Of a DNA stretch of 64,000 nt, positions 20,046-32,049 are shown piece by piece. Numbering within the stretch: position 1 is the stretch's first letter; each line of letters starts with the position of its first letter. Location: NCBI GenBank assembly GCA_033557465.1, contig CM066033.1, forward strand, positions 903,924,808 to 903,988,807, in the 5' to 3' direction. Made by a program: the position numbers and the translations under genes. The notes beneath the pieces were generated by a model, which made no database searches, was not told the origin of the DNA, and saw only the letters and a list, made by a program, of their open reading frames with translations. This DNA comes from Ichthyophis bannanicus. Its lineage: Eukaryota; Chordata; Amphibia; Gymnophiona; Ichthyophiidae.

Positions 20046-20230
20046 TTTAGTTCTGTTATGTTCTATGTATTATTACCTGTATATAGTTAAAATATGTTCC
20101 ATATAGTTATTACCATGTTCCATGTAAAGTATACAGAAGTATACAAAATTTGTTAACTGTTCAATGTAAACCGCCCTTGATCTCTGGAAGGGGCGGTATA
20201 GAAGAAACGATTAAATAAATAAATAAATAA
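20046..20230 (+). other. 3' tail of the L2-like LINE
   Basis: The sequence GTAAACCGCCCTTGATC through GGGGCGGTATAGAAG is a short stem (GCCC...GGGC type), followed by (AAAT)n up to the target duplication at 20231. This is typical of L2-group 3' ends. Confidence 0.75.
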
Positions 20231-20238
20231 ATTAGTAC

Positions 20239-20511
20239 CCCTTCCTTCCTGCTGGTTATTCCTTTCTGTATGCAGCCCAGCATCCTTTTGGCTTTGGCTT
20301 CCGCCTTGTCGCATTGTTTTGCTACCTTGAGATCCTCAGACACTATCACTCAGAGGTCCCTTTCCTTGTCTGTGCATACAACCTCACACCCCCTATTGCA
20401 TGCAATTCTTTGGGATTTCTGCATCCCAAGTGCATGATTCTGCACTTCTTCACATTAAATCTTAACTACCAAGCATTAGACCATTCTTCCAATGTTTGTA
20501 GATCTTTTCTC
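20239..20511 (-). mobile_element. CR1 (subfamily A), middle piece
   Basis: On the minus strand this encodes the region with SEDLKVAKQCDKAEAKAKRML and FNVKKC-like sequence, matching the part of the copy at 57277-59027 that directly follows the piece ending at 11994. It is interrupted at about 20512 by the L1-like element. Confidence 0.75.
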
Positions 20512-21257
20512 TTTTTTTTTTCCCTCTTTATTTTTTGTCAATGATGGATAACAAAAACTACCAACATATACGCTGAACTGCTCATGACACTGTTATGACA
20601 TTGCTATTTACAAATCCCAGAGTTACAGCAAGTATAATACCAGATGTAACCCATAACCCAGTCCCACATAATTACTACCTTCCCCTTTAAACCATCTCCA
20701 CATGGATCTCCTGGACCCACCGCACAAACCCCTCGATCCCTATAACTCTGCTTCGAACTTCCGAGAATCTGGTTGATGAGGAAGGTCTCTGATGTAAAAC
20801 ATAAGAGATTAAACTGGAAGCACTGCAGATGCGTCAGCCCAGCCCCCTCCCTCCATTCTGGTGTAAAATAATATAAACATTTTGTTGCAAACCTTGTAAC
20901 ATTGTGAACATTAGCAAGCCAGCAAATTAATTTGCTCAGTGGGTTTGACATGGAGTAACTCTCTTCCCTCACACATTCCAACTTTCAAACACTGGGAAGT
21001 GGCCTGGAGCCCTCCCCTTTTATGTGCTCCAGTCCTCAGCTGAAGGATGTAGGGAGCCCAGATTTTACCAAACTCCCAATCCTTACCCTGTAATCCATCA
21101 GTAAGTTTATCAAAGCCCATTGTCTCCCCCACCTTTCTTAACCAATCCAGCACCAACGGGCCCTGTTTGGAGTGCTGTCTCCATGCTATGGCTACTCTGG
21201 CAGCTAAAAGAAGTTTAGTCTGCAGCATGGCATCTCAGTCCCGGGGAGAGTTTACAC

Positions 21258-21320
21258 TTAGAAACATAGAAATATGACGACAGAAAAAGACCACATGGCC
21301 TATCTAGTCTGTCCTTCCAT
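21258..21320 (-). mobile_element. Short CR1 (subfamily A) 3' tip
   Basis: GAAACATAGAAATATGACG, followed by the AGAAAAAGACCACATGG block, is the same 3' tip as at 57277 and 63019. Only about 60 bp remain, immediately before a SINE, inside the L1-like element. Confidence 0.75.
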
Positions 21321-21535
21321 AGGAAAGTTTTATTTATTTATCCAATTTTCTATACCCCTTAACCTTCAATCAGAGCAGTGGGCAATTAAGTGGCTTGCCC
21401 AAGGCCACAAGGAGTCCCTATGGGACTAGAAACCCCATCCCTCTGGCCTGAGATTGCTGTCCCCAGGTGGGATTGAACCACTGGCCCTCTGTCCTCAAGA
21501 ACCTTGTCTTAACCACTAGGCCCACTCCTCACTTT
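21321..21535 (-). mobile_element. tRNA-derived SINE, minus strand
   Basis: On the minus strand the 5' part reads GAGTGGGCCTAGTGGTTAAG (A-box like), then GGTTCAATCCC (B-box), then a body with the complement of AAGTGGCTTGCCCAAGG, and a LINE-like tail with TTTATTTA on the plus strand. The same SINE is seen at 45852 and 52652. Confidence 0.75.
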
Positions 21536-24500
21536 GTGTGCCCAACAACAGCACCGTTGGCTCCAGCTCCAAAATCACCCCGGGTGGTTGCTGAACCCAC
21601 TGAATCATGGGGCACTCCCACCACATAAGAAAAAAAAACCATACCTTCCTCCCCATAGCCCCTCCAACACTCTTACATCTCTCTCCTCTTAGCCTTAAAT
21701 AGTTGCAGAGGAGTGGTGTATAGTCTGTGTATGATCTGAAACTGTTTCTCCATGACATTACCAGAGTGCACCTATGGATCCCCCCCCCAATGAATCCTTT
21801 CCCATTCAGCCTCACCTGGCTCCCTCCCCAGCCAGTCCTGCCAACCTTTAATGTGTGTTGGTGTGCCCTTCTCCAGCTCTAACAGCTGCACGTTATAAAG
21901 TCTAGAGGTCAAGGCCTTCATCCCTGTCCCCTGATACAATGTGTTCTCCAAAGGAATAGCTACCCTGTGCAATTGGGTATGATTCGCCTGGTGCTAAACA
22001 AAATACTGAAGTTGAAAATATTGATAAAAGGTCATGATTCTTTCTATCTTTCCCTCCATCTTCTGCATAGATACACATCTTCCCCCCTGACACAGGTCGG
22101 AGAAGAGGAGATTCCGTACTCCCCCAAAGCCTTTAAGAATGTCTCAAACCCCAATCCCGAAAAGGGCTGGAAATCTGCTAGCTTGGACCATAGGGATAAT
22201 AGCGAGGGGATTACATCCCTCCTCTTCCCTGCCCTGCCATGCCGACATAAGTGGCCCAAGAAAGGATGTTCCCACAGACACCTTTGCTCCCCTCTCTTTA
22301 AACCACCCCTCGATTTCATCCATTCAGATACTGACTGTGGGGCCAAAAGGGCTCTTTCCAACTCCACCCATAAAGCCTCCCCCAATCGAAGGTAATGTTG
22401 TGTCAATGCCTGAAGAACTGCCACCCTATAGTACAGTCTTACGTAGGGGAAATATTCCCCCACTGCACCCTTATTCTGGCCTTTGCCACCCCCCCCCCCC
22501 ATAAACTTCACCACCCTTCTTTCCCATTTCCCCAGTAGGTGGAGCAGAATCTATATAGGCAACTGGTTGAAGAGAAAATTTAAGTTTGGGAATGATATTC
22601 AATTTTAGAACAGCCACCCTACCCATCCAATTAATATGTAATGAAGCTTGTCGTTCTAAGCCTGAGTTCAACTTGGATAATAGTGGGGAGTAGTTTAGTT
22701 GGAAGCATTTTTTTTGGTCCCGGAAAATATAAACCCCCAAATCTTTCATCTTTTGGTCCACTCAATGGAATGGGAAATCTGGGAGCAAGGATCTTTCCAT
22801 CCCCCCAGGTCCATAGCTTCTGTTTTGCTTAAATTTTATCTTAAAACCTGAAAGGCTAGAGAAGCCCTTTATTTCCTCCAAGAAAGCTGGTATAGACTCC
22901 TGGGGCCTCGCCATAAAGACCAAAGTATTGTCTGCATATAGCAGGATCTTATGCTCCCTTTCCTCTATCTGTATCAGGTGTATTGTCCTGATCCTTGCTG
23001 CAAAAGCTTCTATCATCAAAGTGAAGAGCACTGGGGACAGAGGGCACCCCTCTCGGGTGCCCTGCTGCTACCAAACCTCCTCCAACCTCTTCCCATTGAC
23101 CAAGACTCTTGCCTTTGGGCATCAATACAGAGTTCTCACCCCCTGAATAAACCCCTCCTCTAAATTGTTTATTCAGCATTGTAAAAAGAACCCCCCCCCC
23201 CTCTACCCTATCAAACGCTTTTTCTGCGTCCAGGGCTACACAGATTGAGCTCTCGTGGGCTTTGATAACATGGAGCAACTTAACTGCCCTGTGGACATTA
23301 TCAGATATTGCTCTGCCTCAGATGAACTCTGTTTAATCTGGGCGTACCAAATGAGGGATGCCTGGCAAGCACCTTTGCAAATAATTTTGCATCGCAGTTT
23401 ATTAGGACTATAGGGCAATAGCTCCCACACTTATCCTTTGGCATCCTTTCCTTAGGCAGGACAATCAGATTAGCCTGTGACAGCGACTCAGACAGCGGTT
23501 CCTCCCGCAGCACCCTAGTGAAAATCCTTGCTTATAATCGGGGCCAAATTCTCTTTTAATAAGTGGTAGTATTTTGCCAGGAACCCATCTTCCCTCACAG
23601 CTTTCCCCTTAGGAAGTGTCTTAATCACCGTCAACAATTTTGATGTGGCAGTAGGTTGACTCGATGCCGCCACTTCCTCTTCCACCTACCTTGGGAGATT
23701 TATCTCTACCAAGTACCAATCAGCCAGCTCTGGCTGATGCCCTCCCTCTGTCCTATAAAGCTGCTCATAAAACCACCTAAACTCTGCACAGATCCCCTCT
23801 TTGGTGCATACCTGCTCCCCACCCTTCGTGTGGAGCTCAGCAACCCTCTGTTTCCAGCGCTGCCAAGCCAATAACTTCCTGGCCCTGTTCCATATAATTT
23901 CTTTTAGTGACTCACAAGAGATGTGCCATCTTTTCTGTGTCTAGGGTATTTAATTGCGCTGATAAATTTGCCCCCTTTCGTCCTACTGTGCTCTTTTTGA
24001 AATGTGTCAATTAAGTCCACAAGCCTCTGCGTTTCTTTTTTTCTTTCCCTCTTTTTTTTTTTTTTTTTTTGCATGGCCAGCTGAATCAGTACTCCCCCAC
24101 ACATAGGCCTTCCCAGTATCCCCGAATCTGCAACATCCCCCTTACCATTGTTATGCAGAAACCCCTTCTATTCCTTTTTCATTTTACCAATGACCTCCTC
24201 CCTCTGGAGAAGAGAGATGTTGGCTCTCCAGACACTCTACTCTTTCCCCTTCCCGGACCCCTCTGTGCTTCATCTACCTGTTATCATACTGTGGTCAGAC
24301 AGCGTTATCAGTTGAATTTCCAAGTCATCAGTGACTCCCATCTGGTCTCCTCTCCCCAAGATATAGTCTGAATGGGACTAGGTGTTAGTACACTTAGAGT
24401 GACACACATACTCTCTACACCCCCTGTTTTTGTTCCCTCCAGATATCCACCAGATCCCACCACTTCATGCAATTTCTCAGTTCTTTCCCTTCCCGCCTGT

Positions 24501-25905
24501 GCTTCCTGTCAGAGTAATTGGACCTTTGTTTGCCCCAGAACACAATTCATATCCCCAGCAATTACCCAGTCCCCCTTAGCTTCCTTTTCAAATGCATGTA
24601 ACCATCCTTTAAAGAAAAACCCTTTGGGCCATTAGGGGCATATAAATTCAGGAGGGAGACTTCCTCCTAATCTACTCTTCCAAACACTCATACCACCCTC
24701 CCCTGGGTATCCCTCCAGTAATATACAATACACAGGAAAGTTGTAAGCTGAGCAGAACATCTGCTCATAACCCTGGACTCTGCTATTTCCGATGTTCCTC
24801 CTGGGTTAAGTGGGTTTCATGGAGGAGCGCTACATCTATCTGTGCTTTGGCCAAATAAGCAAGAACCTCTTACATTTTATTGGGCTGTGTATCCCTTGAA
24901 TATTGAGAGATACGCAGCAATTTTACAGCCCCCCATTCTCACATGCACTCATCTCATTCACCAAAACCCTATGCTATCCCCCACCCCACGCATCTGTCCA
25001 TTACTCCAGATTCCACAAAGAGTTGGCAGACCACACTGAGCATAACAAACTTAAACTTTAACAAACTCTCCATAACCCCACTCCAATCGCTCCCAAGCAC
25101 CACCTTCACTATCACCACACGTTTGATATTTGACTTCCGATGGCCCTACTCAATACCCCAACTCCCCACCCACCCCGACCCACACACCAACACCAATTTC
25201 CCCTCACTCACTTGTCCCTCCCCTCCTGTTGTGTGAGCATCACTCAACCCACTCTCCAAACCATACTGCAAGGAGGCCAGGTGTGGTTCTTCAAACCCAC
25301 CAGATGCCATCTCATCTGTCATACCAGTCTATAATAGGTCTCTTACCCACAACAGCATGTCCTTTTCCACAGCCGACCCAATACCAGTTCACACCTCCAC
25401 GTCAGAGGTCCCTCCACTGGGGTGCATTCAGCCCCTCAGGTCAGGGATCGATCAGATGAAACAGTCGCCTATGTGGCCTCCACAGTGTCCGCCTAATCCT
25501 TCAGGATGGTTCCTCACTGTCATCAAGCTGTCGACCGCCCCTGCTCCTCAGGGCTGCTCCATTCCCCCCCCCCCATGCTTCCCATGCCCCTTGATCTCAG
25601 GCGTGTGATTGCTTTTGCATCCATGTCTCATGCGCTGCAGCCCTGCACTGCAAGGTGTTCTCAGATAGGGGGCATGAATTTTTAAGAAATCTCTCCAGTG
25701 CCTCCAGCGACGAAGAAGAGTCAAACCCCATTCTAAACATGTGTGAGACGCGCTGTGTACCACGGAGCTACTTTAATGCTCCTCTGCACAAGCAAGTCAC
25801 GGTATCTGAGAAGGTCTTTTTGACAATGGACCGTCTCTGTTGCCAGGTCCAGAAAAATAAACACCTTCCAGCCCTTGTATAAAACATGGCCCGTTTTCCG
25901 AGCTT

Positions 25906-26486
25906 CTAATTATATGTTCCCAATCTTGAAGTCACAAATGTTTGAGTACAAACGTCCAGGGTCTGGAAGTGGCCTCCAGGCATGCTTTCTGCGGTGTGCT
26001 GGTTCAATTTCATATAATGGAGGAGAGGGACAGCCCAGGAAGCAGGTCTCAAACAGCCTGAGCACAAAAGCTTTTGGGTCCACACCGCCTTCGCTTTCTG
26101 GTATACCAAAGATCCTGACATTCGACCAGCGTTCTCGGTTTTCTTGGTCTTCTATTTTTTCCTGAGGCCAGTCCACTTGCTTGTTGTAGCCAGGCCATCT
26201 CCCCTTTCAAATTTGCTTGCTTATCCTCCATGTGGCTACTTTGGCCCCTGCCTCCTCCAGACAGATTCCCACTGCTTATGAATTTCTCCTCTATTTTCCA
26301 CAAGGCCGTCTTGACAATTTCCTTTTTTGAGTCTCTGATTTCACGAAACATGGTTAAGAGGTGAGTGTCTTTATCCCCTCCTGGTTCCTCATACTCACTG
26401 GCAACCAAGAACGTCTGTGATGGGGGCTGTGACATCAAAGCTTTTGACAGGCAGCCACGCGCCCCTTCATGGTATAGAAGTGCCAA
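25906..26486 (-). pseudogene. L1-like ORF1 remnant
   Basis: Minus-strand reading shows a charged, probably helical region (MFREIRDSKKEIVKTALWKIEEKF), then an RRM-like block (NVRIFGIPESEGG) and the next piece PLYEIEPAHRRKHAW. This is the order seen in L1 ORF1 proteins, which are RNA-binding coiled-coil proteins. It is split by frameshifts near 26150. Bases 24900-25905, between this and the endonuclease, hold only degenerate sequence with a C-rich plus strand. Confidence 0.65.
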
Positions 26487-26640
26487 ATTGTTTTTGTCAT
26501 TTTCATCTATATAGTTTTAGGCATTTTAGACAAAAAAATATCTCTGACAAGTTTCTGGCTGGAAAAAAAACACTTGGTGTGTGTGGGTTCCCAGGAGCTG
26601 CCTCACATGCGTCTGCCCTCCATGCTAGCCAAACCAGAAG

Positions 26641-26945
26641 TCCGTTCTTTCCTCATGTTGTCCACACTGTTGCAAATTTTTGTCATCTGCAAAAAGGCAG
26701 ACTTTTCCCTTCAATCCTTCCGCAATATCACTTACAAATATATTGAACAGAATTGGTCCCAGAACTGATCCCTGAAGCATGCCACTATGCACTTTCCTTT
26801 CTTCTGTCAACCAATTTCTGATCCAGTTCACCACCTTAGAACCCATCCCCAGACTGCTCAGTTTATTGATAAGCCTCCTATGAGGAACAGTATCATAGGC
26901 TTTACTGAAATCTAGGTAGATCACATCCATCGCAAGCCCTTGATA
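26641..26945 (-). mobile_element. CR1 (subfamily A), RT piece
   Basis: Minus-strand reading gives VIYLDFSKAYDTVPHRRLIN, then GSVLGPILFNIFVSDIAEG and VCLFADD. This is the RT core that should follow the piece ending at 20511. The three separated pieces are therefore one old CR1 copy. Confidence 0.8.
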
Positions 26946-27194
26946 GGTCTGCCTCCTTTGTTCTGAAGATTGTCTGCACAGTTTGTAATCTCAGCTATGT
27001 CTTCTCTCTAAGGTGCCTCTCACATGAAACTACTTAGTCATCAGCAGACATAGTAAATTCTGAAGCATAAAGCAATTTTGACAAATTCATCAAAATCTGC
27101 TTACAAACAGCCCATTCTTATTTTGAACTATCTCTTGCTTTGCTTCCTAGCTTGTTGAATTTGTCCAGTATTAGAACTTCTTTAAGATTATGAG
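26946..27194 (+). other. Unassigned intron sequence
   Basis: About 250 bp of AT-rich sequence with no ORF or repeat I recognise. Confidence 0.4.
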
Positions 27195-27412
27195 TGGAAG
27201 AGTAGGCTAGAGGTTAGAGCAACTGCCTAGTACCCAGAAGATCAAGGGTTTGATTCCCACTGGCACTCCTTGTGACCTTGGGCAAGTCACTCCATTGCCT
27301 CGGAAGAAAAGGCCTGGCAAGCTACTTCCAGTGATATATTACCAAGACAACCCAGAGGCAGCTGCGTCGCCAGGAGTCAGTGCTGACTTGATGAGACAAA
27401 AATAAAAAAGAG
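27195..27412 (+). mobile_element. tRNA-derived SINE
   Basis: The head GTAGGCTAGAGGTTAGAGC (A-box) is followed by GGGTTTGATTCCCAC (B-box), CTTGTGACCTTGGGCAAGTC in the body, and a tail with CAGGAGTCAGTGCTGACTTG. This is a Pol III type SINE, different in its tail from the other SINEs in the window. DIRS element B begins about 75 bp further on. Confidence 0.75.
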
Positions 27413-27487
27413 AGACTATAATGGCTTCTGAATGTGATCTATTGGATGACTTGATTTTTCTTCTCCGCTTCTCAGATATATCTTGTT

Positions 27488-27618
27488 CCTTATAGTCTCT
27501 CCAGTTCAGTCCTGCACCTCTGGGTTGTGTACCTTTTCCAGCAGCTTGGAGACTGAGCATATCATGTTTTGATGACACCCTTACTAATACCGTGGGGACT
27601 GCCCCCTATATCCAGTAT
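27488..27618 (+). repeat. Left inverted terminal repeat of B
   Basis: It is complementary to 39190-39307: the blocks CCAGCAGCTTGGAGACTGAG, CATGTTTTGATGACAC and TATATCCAGTA have clear partners on the right. Confidence 0.85.
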
Positions 27619-28446
27619 ATTCAGTCTCCAAGCAGCTGGAGAAGGTAGTGAGTCAGGGTGCTGGACTCGCTAGAGAAATGACTAGGGAGCAGATAAGTTA
27701 GGTTATTCTTTATTGGCTTTACTTTGACCCTGCCTTTGTTTGTGCTGCAGCACTGTGAGGTTTATTTTGCTGTAAAAAAAAAAAAAAAAAAAGGTGATGT
27801 TATTCAAGAGGAGAGGCCCCTCCTCCTTGAGACTGACAGGGTGTGGGGCAGGTAGAGGCACATTCTGGAACGGGGCAGCTCCTGAACTCACTTTTAGGTG
27901 AGGAGCCGCCAGTAATCGGCAAAGCGGCAGCAAGAGAGACCCCCAGTTGCGGAGGTGCAGTCCCCGAGGCCCACTGTGCCGAAGCCAGGAAGAAAAAAGG
28001 GGCTGAGCGCTGAAACAGGGCAGTATAGTTGGGTAAGCACGACAGTAGCGGGCCTGATGGTGGTGTATGTTGCTGGCCGGTACAAGTACGACTGTTCCGG
28101 CACTGTTTAGGTTGGTGGGAACTGCAGCAGTGGCCTGACCGTGTGGTGGATCCTCCAGCATGGTGCAGGAAGTGAGAGGCCTGCAGGGGGATTTTTATAC
28201 TGTTGTTTCTCGCTCACTCGGTGCCTTTGAGGCTCCCTAAGTTCTTCTGTGGGAGAAGAAGGTAGGGGTTCGTAAGCAGGTGTGTTTTCTCAGCAAAAAA
28301 AAAAAAAGGGGAGAACAGGGATAAGATATAAGGTAGAAATCAGGACATGGCAGGAACAGTCCGGGGAAGCACAGAGTCCCGGGAGTTCTTTAGCGTTGGC
28401 TGGTGGCCAGTGAAGGGGGGTTAATTTAATTTAATTAGCTCAAGTT
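27619..28446 (+). other. Leader region of B
   Basis: About 830 bp between the left repeat and gag, with an A-run at 27774-27792 and another at about 28296-28307. I see no convincing ORF or named element in it. Confidence 0.5.
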
Positions 28447-29844
28447 ATGCCTGCTAGACCACAGTGTCTGGTCTGTGGTACCCAATGGGGTGCGATCTCA
28501 GAGTTGGGGGTGTGCTCAGGAAGCGGCCGCAATGGAGCAGACCCTGCAGGACTGAAAAGGGCGGGACGGTGCCCCATCCCCAACTCGGGAAGGGCAGGAG
28601 GAAGGGGGCACCGCTCCAGTGCCTCAACAGAGTCCTTCGGTCCCCCTGGCTATTCCATGACCCTCCTCTGCCCAAGTAGGAGGGCGATGTGGGGCCCTTG
28701 GGGTTTTCTTCCCGCAGTTTGTGCTGCTCCTCCATGAGGCATTCTGTTTGTGGCAGAAGGGGCAGTAGGGGATCCCTCGGTGCCAGATGGCAGCGCCAAA
28801 AGAGGGGTGGACCCATGTGCAAGGGAATCCAAGGCAATCCTGGCCAAGAGGCCAAGGCTGGGGGAGGATGATCTGGAACGGTCTCCATTGTCTGAACCCC
28901 TGGTGGGGGGAGGATCTGGAGATGTAGCTGGATGTGGAAGAAGTTAGAGGAGGGAGATATCCCAGAGCAGGAGGGCCAGACATGGATTGTGAGAGTCTTT
29001 CGCCGAGAGGAGTTACCAGTGCTGATTTCTGAATCCTTGAAAGCACTGAATATGCCAGACAGTTGGCCAGCAGACGAGGATGCTTTTGAGGACCCATTGC
29101 TGCAAGCGGTACAGAAAACACAGAAGGTTTTTCCGGTGCACAGAGTGGTCTGATAGATGATTCAGAATGAGTGGGATCTGCCGGAGGAGGGCCTCAAAGG
29201 ATCATGGACCTTGGTACACCTTTATCCGCTGTCTGATCAAGATCTAGAACTGTTTCGCTCGCCCAGAGTGGGCGCAGCGGTGTCAGCAGTTACTAAGAAG
29301 AGATGATCCCGGTGGAAGGTAGTGCAGCACTTAAGGATGTCCAGGATAGGAAGTTGGATACCTTGTTAAAGCAGGCCTTTGATGTTAATGCTTTTTCGCT
29401 GCAGGCTTCCATTTGCGGAGCATGGGTAGCAAGGGCCTGCCATTGCTGGTCGCAGAGGACACAGCAGCAGGAAGCAGAGCAATTGGGAGAAGCGGCCAGA
29501 TTGGAGTCGGGGGGGCGGCCTATCTGGCTGATATTCATTACGACCTCATCAGAGGCCTCTCAAAGAGTATGGCATCAGTGGTGACGGCACACCGTTATTT
29601 GTGGCTTATGAACTGGGCGACGGATGCTTCCTCCAAGTCCTGTCTGAGCAGATTGCCTTTTAGGGGCAAGCTGCTGTTTGGCGAGGACCTGGATAAGTTG
29701 GTAAAGGATTTAGGGGAGTCTGAGGGCAGTAGACTGCCAGAGGATGAGCAGAAGCAGAACTGTCCATCTTCCTCTTCCAGTGGCCAGACGTGGGACTTCA
29801 GGAAGTTTAGGTCCTTGCAGTTTACCCCCTTCCAGAGGGGGTGA
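28447..29844 (+). pseudogene. Gag-like remnant of B
   Basis: The ATG at 28447 opens MPARPQCLVCGTQWG, with a CxxC pair near the N-terminus as in the A family. Further pieces lie in different frames: ESLKALNMPDSWPADEDAF (about 29030), IPVEGSAALKDVQDRKLDTL (about 29306), and LWLMNWATDASSKSCLSRLP (about 29600) followed by KLLFGEDLDKLVKDLG. The same blocks occur in element C (IPVEG and KDTLHRKVDS near 50250), which links the two families. Several frame changes mean it is dead. Confidence 0.7.
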
Positions 29845-30018
29845 TTTCCCTCTAAGGGTCAGGGGTTTCGAGGGGCAGGACAGGGGTTTGCCTCCATCGT
29901 GACCTCAGGGCCCAAGAAGTCCCAATGAAGCGAGAGGGGCCCAGGTGGTGGTACAGCCTGTAGGCTGTCTGCTGCGGGAGTTTTACCACGCCTGGGCCCA
30001 GATCACGTCTGACAGTAG

Positions 30019-31625
30019 ATGTTGGAGGTGGTTCGTGAGGGCTATGTCTTAGAATTGGCACAGCTGCTGGGGGATGCCTTTATTATGTCTCCCTGCAAAG
30101 CGTGGCGCAAGGCGTTAGCGGTCGAGGACACCTTGATGCGTCTGTTACAGCTACGCGCTGTGGTGCCGGTCCCACCAGACCAGTGCGGCTGCAGTCGATA
30201 CTCCATTTATTTTGTGATACTAAAGAAAGAAGGAGCCTTTTGGCTGATTCTCAACCTCAGCTAGGTAAACCGCTACGTATGGGTGTCACACTTTCTCATG
30301 GAAACGTTGCGGTCTCTCATAATGGTGGTCAGAAGCGGAGAGTGTCTGACGTTGCTCGATTTGATGGAAGCATACTTGCACATTCCCATAAAGGCAGAAC
30401 ATCAGAGGTTTCTCTGTTTTGTGGTGCCGAGGGGCCGTTTCCAGTTTTGAGTGCTACCATTTGGTCTGGCGATGGCACCATGGACATTCACGAAGGTCAT
30501 GGTAGTAGTAGCAGCAGCAGTGTTGCGCAAGAAGAGCGTGTTGGTTCATCCATACCTGGATGACTGGCTGATTCGAGCAAAATCCCAAGGCGAGAGTCTG
30601 CGGATGACGAAGAAAGTACAGTTTCTTCAGAGTCTAGGTTGGGTGGTCAATGTGGCCAAGAGCAACCTGGAGCCATCTCAGGAGCTCGAGTACTTGGGGG
30701 CATTCTACGATACCTGGGAGGGGAGAGTTTTTTTTTTTCTCCCGGAGCAGCGCACTCGAGGGCTCCGAAGGCTGGTGCGACAGTTCTTGAGAATGGCAGA
30801 GCAAGACGGCGTGGCATTATTTGCAGGTCCTGGGGACCATGGCGGCCACACTCGAGCTAGTCCTGTGGGCGAGGGCTCACATTCGCCCACTTCAGAGGGT
30901 TCTGCTTCAGCGCTGCTCTCTCTCAAGCTCCCCTGTCCTCGGGAGGCCAGGAGGTCATGCCATTAGAGATGCCGGCATGGGTACTGATGATGACATATGC
31001 AAGTCTGTATGGTTGGGGAGCCCATTGCGAAAGACAGACTGCACAGGGGCATTGGAGCGTTCAGGAGTCCCATTGGCCGATAGTTTGGAGATGCGGGCAG
31101 TAGCTCTAGCTCTGCAGGCCTTCGTGTCCTGGTTGTAGGGGAAGGCAGTGTGCATCTTACCAGACAGCGCAACTACAGTAGCGTGCATCAATCGACAAGG
31201 GGGCATGAGCAGTGTGGCCGCTTCGGCCTTGGAAGCGGAAGCGCTGTTAACCTGGGCAGAAGACCAAACTTTATTGGAGGCACATGTAGCGGGCGTGGAC
31301 AATGGCACAGCGGACTATCTGAGTCGGGTACACGTGGATCTCGGAGAGTGGACCCTCAACCAAGAGGTCTTCGATCATCTGATACGACTCTGGGGCACTC
31401 CAATCATGGATTTGATGGCAGAAGAAGGGAGTGGATGTTAGAGGGCCTCAATGCCCTAGTGCAGCAGTGGCCCGTGGGGGAGCTGCTCTGTGTTCCTACC
31501 GTGGGCGCTGCACATCGGGGGCTGGTCATGCTGATTGCGCCAGACTGGCCCCGGTGTCAGTGGTATGCAGACCTAGTGAGGGTCCCCCAGCATGGGAAGC
31601 TCTCCTGATGCAGGGCCAATGCTAA
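30019..31625 (+). pseudogene. RT/RNase H of B, frameshifted and interrupted
   Basis: Blocks: LRAVVPVPPDQCG and SIYFVILKKEGAFWLILNL (30147-30260), a frame change, LLDLMEAYLHIPI (about 30355), then LPFGLAMAPWTFTKVMVVVA (about 30453) and intact YLDDWLIRAK (30553-30582). RNase H follows in pieces (SLYGWGAHC about 31000; VACINRQGGMSS about 31186; YLSRVHVDLGEW about 31315). The methylase-like part is cut near 31625, just before A4. Dead despite the intact YLDD. Confidence 0.8.
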
Positions 31626-32049
31626 TGCCTTAGGTAGGTCGAACAAGCAGGAAGTCAGTCCTCACTTATGGGTGACATCGGCACCGACGGAGCCCGCATG
31701 GAGCAATTCCTCAGCTTTCAAAGAAAGCCTTTGGGATTGCTGCCAGCATGCGTGGTCCTCTTCCCGCTCAAAAGTGCCATCTTGCTCAGTCTCCCTTTTT
31801 GTGCGAAGCCCCTTCGGATGCACGTCTTCGTCCCTCAGAAAACGTTTTTTTGTGACTTGGCCTTCAGCCATTTTTCCGGTAGAACTGGTCCTCTTCCGTC
31901 CTCCTCTTTGCCCCTGCTCCGGCTGTGGGCTAGGGGATCCCTTTTTTTGTCCGTCTCTGTTTTTTTTCTTTCGGGCTCTTTTCGTGCCCTTTTTTCTCCA
32001 ACTGCTGGCCTCGAGGGTTTTCGACCTCGCAGGGGCCTTTTTTGCCCCC

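Larger units (their letters stand above)
11995..20230 (+). mobile_element. L2-like LINE with 5' monomers, internally deleted, carrying DIRS A3
   Basis: It is flanked by the 8-bp direct repeat ATTAGTAC at 11987-11994 and 20231-20238, inside a CR1 copy whose reading resumes exactly across the repeat. Without the DIRS insert (12892-18667) it is about 2.5 kb: GC-rich 113-bp monomers, a leader, an endonuclease ORF (19263-20045), then directly a 3' tail ending in (AAAT)n. The whole RT region is missing. Confidence 0.8.
20911..24900 (-). pseudogene. L1-like ORF2 remnants (endonuclease, RT, C-terminal region)
   Basis: Recognisable blocks, in minus-strand order: endonuclease VALLHETHLTQEEH (about 24830); RT entry SQANLIVLPKERMPKD, then NCDAKLFAKVLA (about 23400-23480); VALDAEKAFDRVE (about 23230); the catalytic loop as YADNTLVFMARPQESI (about 22930), where the usual second aspartate is asparagine; GRVAVLKLNIIPKLKF (about 22600); and a C-terminal LLAARVAIAWRQ (about 21190). 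The order and motifs are those of the L1/Tx1 group. Frame breaks separate all blocks. C-runs at 22490-22500 and 23191-23200 add to the decay. Confidence 0.75.
20512..26640 (-). mobile_element. L1-like LINE, minus strand, degraded but nearly full length
   Basis: A T-run at 20511-20523 is the poly(A) tail. Toward higher coordinates come the C-terminal ORF2 region, RT, endonuclease, then ORF1. All are broken by many stops and indels. It is inserted in a CR1 copy whose sequence resumes at about 26641. A CR1 tip and a SINE (21258-21535) are inserted within it. The pyrimidine-rich sequences at the two edges are similar (TCTTTTCTC and TTCTTTCCTC), a possible degenerate target duplication. Confidence 0.75.

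Noticed and set aside
22490..22502. C-runs (also at 7970, 8201, 23191, 41838, 59001) as regulatory G-quadruplex tracts
   Set aside because: They are single homopolymers without the four-run spacing of a quadruplex and lie mostly in decayed elements.
27195..27270. tRNA gene at the SINE head
   Set aside because: The A- and B-box-like sequences are present but no clover-leaf can be drawn, and the body and tail are SINE-like.
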